Below, piece after piece: positions 59,925-64,000 of a stretch of 64,000 bases of DNA (its first letter is position 1; each line of letters starts with the position of its first letter). The stretch comes from Sipunculus nudus (lineage: Eukaryota > Annelida > Sipuncula > Golfingiida > Sipunculidae), in the NCBI GenBank assembly GCA_026874595.1, contig CM049322.1:46311340-46375339 (forward strand), in the 5' to 3' direction. The position numbers and the translations under genes are program-made. Under the pieces are notes generated by a model. That model made no database searches and was not told the origin of the DNA. It saw only the letters and a program-made list of their open reading frames with translations.

Positions 59925-61440
59925 GTAATTAATTTGCAATAATTCAAAGTTATGACATCAATTTCCGACAGGGTTATTGGCAGTAATGCCAAAGGATACT
60001 TTAATAAACTGTATCCTCTAGAGATTATTATTAACTTAATAATTAATGAATTAAGAAGCTCAAATTTCATATTTCAAATAAACGTTTAAATCTTCCTTTT
60101 AGGCAAGTTTAGAGGATCAGTTTATATGACTTTATGCGCGACCAGTTTTGTGATAATGTAAAATCAAAGGAATCATGAATTTGGCTATCTTGGCTAAACT
60201 GTTCACGGTAAATATCCACTCAGATTGACTCCTCTGCAGGCGTCTATCACCGACAAATGGGTGCAGGTTTGAGGGTTACTCCACTTTATGAGCCAGTCAT
60301 GGGGATAGTTACACACAGAGTTGCTGTTGACACAAACATAAGAAAATAAGAAAATGTAAGCATGTGAAAAGAGACCTGTCACCCAGTCTGATACGAAAAT
60401 TCCGGTAATGTGTATGCTTAAGAATTATACTAGGCAACATGTAATATGCATAATAATTATACTAGGCAACATGTAATAATCATAATAATTAAACTGGGCA
60501 ACATGCAATATGCATAATAATTATACTAGGCAACATATAAAATGCAAAATACAAACCATAAAAATGCCAAGGCGCAGTTCAGCCAAGGGAGAAATTATTA
60601 GGTACTCTTGTATGTGTATATACAATGAGGGTACTGTGAGAGTCTTACTTTTGTATGTTATCGTTCCCTAATTCAGCGTTATGTCCGTAAAAGGTTTGGG
60701 GTTACAGTCGATATCATGTTTATTTCTTAGCTACAGTTTATATTACAGGGGAGAGAAATAAGTGTCTTTTAAAATAAACACTATATCTCAATACTCATTA
60801 ATAAAAATGTTATTGCTATTCCATTCCTTTGGATTAGGTTCTATATTTAATTGCCATTAATTGTAATCAAGTCCAGGTTTCTAGGGGAATTTGAATTTTT
60901 GAACCAATAATATACATTTGTAATCAATATTTGCGGACAGATGGCCCTCTCAACATTGGATTTTCAGTCCTTGTTATATAAATGAGGGGGAAGGAATTTT
61001 TTTTGCATTTGAAGTATTTTTACCACAAATCTGGTGGCCGATTGATGTCCCATGGGTGACTGGTTTCGTCTTGCGTTTGTTGTCTGTTGCCATTTTTTTC
61101 TCAGTTTGTATGTTTATATTCAGGACTCCCTTTTTCCGTTCTTACCCCTACCTCGTTTTCGTACTGCGATAGTGTATGACATAAGGTCTATTATAGCTAG
61201 CTCATATCAATTGAACAATTACAACTAATACATATCTTATTACCATAGGGACATGGTAACGATACTTCTTATGTTTTTTGTTTCAAGCTAAAGTGGAACT
61301 TACAAATACAAACAGATTTTTTACTGATATTCTGATGGGTAGATAGATGGGGTGAAATTGTTATTATGATATTTTGTAATAATTCTAGATAAGTTGACAA
61401 TATCCCTTAAACTGGTAAAAAAATTTAACATCAGTTTCAG
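59925..61440 (+). other. Intron of the plus-strand receptor, with a 32-bp repeat
   Basis: GT-AG, phase 1. 60418-60545 holds about four units of ATAATTATACTAGGCAACAT with ATGTAATATGC. Confidence 0.65.
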
Positions 61441-61497
61441 TCATTCAGAATACAACCACAATAGGAAGCACAGGAAATGCGGGTGAAACAGCTGACG
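61441..61497 (+). CDS. Plus-strand receptor, stalk exon
   Basis: 57 nt, acceptor CAGTTTCAG, donor GACG|GTAAAC, phases 1-1. VIQNTTTIGSTGNAGETAD: Thr/Gly/Asn-rich linker with an NTT glycosylation site and likely O-glycosylation. Counterpart of 38121-38174. Confidence 0.65.
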
Positions 61498-62958
61498 GTA
61501 AACCAACTGGTCATCATATGGGTGCGTGCCTTGCATGATTATTTTTGAATAAAAAAAAAAGAAAACCTTTTCGACGAGCATGCGCACTCGGCGTAATGGT
61601 CGCGTTATGTACGCATTTTCCCAATGAAAAGAAGACATTTGCCAGTTACTTTGACTTGGTTCTTGATTTAAATTAGAGATTTTGTAATGTAACACATATG
61701 ACTTTTGACGATATAGCGGGACCAAATATTCGGTGTCTGTCGCCAACACATGTCACTTGTGTGATGGATAAACGCCTATTGCACCAAAATCTCTGTATGC
61801 TGAGGCTCGAACTACGAATATTAAAAAAAAATAAATAAATTATTAACTTATTCCTTTCATTCGTAACTAACGTCTGATGTTTTCTGCCTGAGATTCACTC
61901 TAAAAAAAATAACATAATATACCTGACACATCTAAACAATAAGCAATTGCACTCAAAGTTTTGATAAGGACGTACACGCATGCTGGCATGTCCTTTTCTG
62001 CTGGCAATGTAAACTGATGTGTGTGAACGAAAGCACGTAACATTCTAACAGCAAACGTAAGTAGTCATATGTTATAGACAAAATTTGTAAGATTGTTTTT
62101 TTTGTTTTAATAAAACTCTGTTTGAGAATTACCTTTCAGCTTGAAAATTATTTTCTTCTTTCAACAATCATTGTTGAGAAGTGTGTTATTGTTCTTTATC
62201 TTCATCAACCAAACAAATGGACCAACTAGCCAGATTTATATAAAATACGTTAGGGGGTTGTGCAATTAAACTGTGTAGCCATGCATAGTAAGTACACTAT
62301 AAACAACATAAAACGACACTGTAATCGAAACTTTTCCATGATGCCTATCATTTATTTTCATGGTTTGATAAAGTGCTCCATTGACGACTTTATTTAAATA
62401 CTTTTTTCTTCTTTTTCTGACTTCTCCATTCACATCATATGCCAATGTACTTCCTACTTTCTGTCGGTGTTTCCATCAACTCCAAAATGGTTTCAAGATC
62501 TTTCTGCTTGTTTGCAGTTGTTCATTCTTTTATTACTTCTGTATTGTTTATGTCATTTATTAATTGTTTAAAGACTTTTTTTACTGATTTTTAGGTCATC
62601 GAATCGCCATTTTAGATAAAAAATAATTGTTATAACAAACTGTAAGCAGTTATGAGAAAGGAAAAGTACATTTGTGTCATCTGAAAATATAAATATTAGT
62701 ACTTGGGTTTTAGGATGTTTAAGTGATGCACTTTAAAAAATAAAATAAAACCTCGCTTTCACTCGTGTTTTGTTTCGCTATTGATTTGGGTGTATTGATG
62801 ATTTTGCATCCACTTACCCAAAACATGATTTATCATTATTATTATGTTGATGATTCCAAATATTATCTCCTCAGATTCACACCCCACTAGGGGGACACTA
62901 TAAATAATGGTTTGTTGGTTTGATGCTCTAACCCTAATGTATCTTTGTTTGCATTTAG
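61498..62958 (+). other. Intron of the plus-strand receptor
   Basis: GT-AG, phase 1, AT-rich. No additional exon recognised. Confidence 0.6.
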
Positions 62959-63055
62959 CAAAACAATCTCGTGGTGGGATAGTGGCAGGAACACTTGTTG
63001 GAATCATACTTCTGTTCATTGTTCTATTGTTGGTTTGGCGGGTTCATTTAAAAAG
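62959..63055 (+). CDS. Plus-strand receptor, transmembrane exon
   Basis: 97 nt, acceptor GCATTTAG, donor AAAG|GTGAGT, phase 1 in and 2 out, as in the minus-strand gene. It encodes AKQSRGG, then IVAGTLVGIILLFIVLLLVW, then RVHLK: one membrane helix with a glycine-spaced start and basic stop-transfer residues. Confidence 0.8.
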
Positions 63056-63472
63056 GTGAGTATACAGAAAGTGTACGACTAATGTAACAATTAAGGAAAC
63101 TTGCAAGTTGAGATGAAAATAGTGCATAATTACTATTTAAACCATTCATTATCGTTATAATCATTCATCTTCTCAAAAACTGTTCAGCATTTTTTTTAAA
63201 TTAAATTTCGGTATTGATATAGCCAAAATAAAGATTTATGTGATGCAGTAGTAACTTGGAGGTATAGATAGGTTAACTAATAATTATTAGTAGAAGCATA
63301 ATTAAACTTTTATTCAACAAGCCATTATTTTGAGGTCATAACGTTGTAATAATATTAGATAATTATAATATGTTTACCATTATTAAATTTTTGAATGCTA
63401 TAATTGTATATGACAACGGTATATGTATAGTTATTTATATATAGCATATAAAGTTCAATCCATATTTCACAG
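63056..63472 (+). other. Last intron of the plus-strand receptor
   Basis: 417 bp, GT-AG, phase 2, AT-rich. Confidence 0.7.
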
Positions 63473-63902
63473 GAAACGGGTTTCCTCCGTTGGACATATT
63501 GAGAACAAGAGGGAATCAAAGGATAATGGTGATACTTCCATCGGTGTCTATAGTGACATAGATGATAAGGAGCCAAAGGAGCCATTTGACAAAGGGTCAG
63601 CCCATGCGGCAGATAAAACTGACAATGTGTACGCCGTCCCCGACAAAGGAAAGAAGAGGCTGTCACCCTGCTCTCCAGGACAACATCAACACGGGAACAC
63701 TCAAAAGGAAGGTCAAAGGTCAAAGTGCGCTGCAACAAAAGAGACAGAGGGCGGCAGTTCACCGGTAGAGGGCGCTTACGCAGTGGCAGAGTTAGGCGGA
63801 TTTACCGAACCTAAGAGTGTTCAGCATCGCTCTCAAGACAGCCCTGAGCCCACATACCAAACACTGGATCCAACCATTACAGGTTGGGGCAAACATGTTT
63901 AG
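63473..63902 (+). CDS. Plus-strand receptor, cytoplasmic tail exon
   Basis: Starts after ATTTCACAG, phase 2, ends at TAG 63900-63902. The tail has about 143 residues, hydrophilic, with four tyrosines in SH2-ligand-like settings: GVYSDIDD, NVYAVPDK, GAYAVAEL and PTYQTLDP. YAVP fits the YxxP type bound by Abl/Crk-like SH2 domains; YSDI and YQTL fit YxxI/L half-ITAM or ITIM-like sites, without the classical -2 aliphatic residue. It differs completely from the minus-strand gene's tail although the ectodomains are paralogous. Signalling output is inference. Confidence 0.8.
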
Positions 63903-63960
63903 TAGTACTGTGAGTAAAAAAATCTTGTTGTGTTGGACTGAGTACCCTTACCATCAATTT

Positions 63961-63966
63961 AATAAA
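63961..63966 (+). terminator. Polyadenylation signal AATAAA of the plus-strand receptor
   Basis: AATAAA 59 nt after the stop codon. Confidence 0.65.
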
Positions 63967-64000
63967 CGTGAATTCACCCAAGTTAGTAATAGATGCGCCT

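Noticed and set aside
63961-64000. CRISPR array or prokaryotic operon anywhere in the window
   Set aside because: No spaced direct repeats of CRISPR type. Introns, microsatellites and SINEs show a eukaryotic genome.

Overview
This is eukaryotic nuclear DNA: AT-rich, gene-poor and full of microsatellites, minisatellites and transposon relics, with genes split by short GT-AG introns. Several things point to a lophotrochozoan animal, most likely a mollusc. There is a decayed Penelope-like retroelement with a GIY-YIG domain. There is a repeat (32.0-33.6 kb) whose head resembles one I know as abundant in molluscs. The receptor tails carry YADL/YAVP-type motifs of a kind common in molluscan orphan receptors. 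The species cannot be told from the sequence alone.

Region by region. 1-29 kb holds no convincing gene. It is a chain of tandem arrays (30 bp at 0.86 kb, 46 bp at 7.8-9.8 kb, 45 bp at 10.1 kb, 18 bp at 17.5 kb, about 26 bp at 20.2 kb, about 45 bp at 21.8 kb), short inverted-repeat transposons, two SINE copies, and unique higher-GC stretches that could be regulatory. CACGTGAC-type E-boxes recur across this half. At 29.2-31.2 kb lies the 3' part of a plus-strand SLC10-like (bile acid/sodium symporter family) gene. 32.0-34.8 kb holds a tandem repeat block and an element with 120-bp inverted arms.

35.6-60+ kb is the most interesting part: a small cluster of related single-pass receptors. On the minus strand (39.57 to 35.62 kb) a five- or six-exon gene encodes a signal peptide, a cysteine-rich ectodomain (first half reminiscent of a galactose-binding SUEL lectin, second half CUB-like), a short stalk, one membrane helix and a tail with ITIM sequences (LNYADL, VVYADL). 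On the plus strand (59.09 to 63.90 kb) a five-exon paralogue has the same intron phases (1,1,1,2) and an ectodomain exon of exactly the same length (558 nt), but a different tail with four tyrosine motifs (YSDI, YAVP, YAVA, YQTL). An inverted, stop-ridden pseudogene of the plus-strand gene lies at 51.69-52.50 kb. The promoter and first exon of the minus-strand gene are duplicated at 44.98-48.03 kb. The layout resembles a paired inhibitory/signalling receptor locus that grew by tandem and inverted duplication.

Between these genes are three copies of a 150-bp tRNA-like SINE/MITE, a second copy of a 9-bp-TSD inverted-repeat transposon, a 320-bp MITE at 54.2 kb, and the Penelope-like element at 55.78-58.86 kb preceded by a tandem partial copy of itself (pseudo-LTR). 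All gene models come from reading splice sites and frames by eye; no transcript or database comparison was possible.
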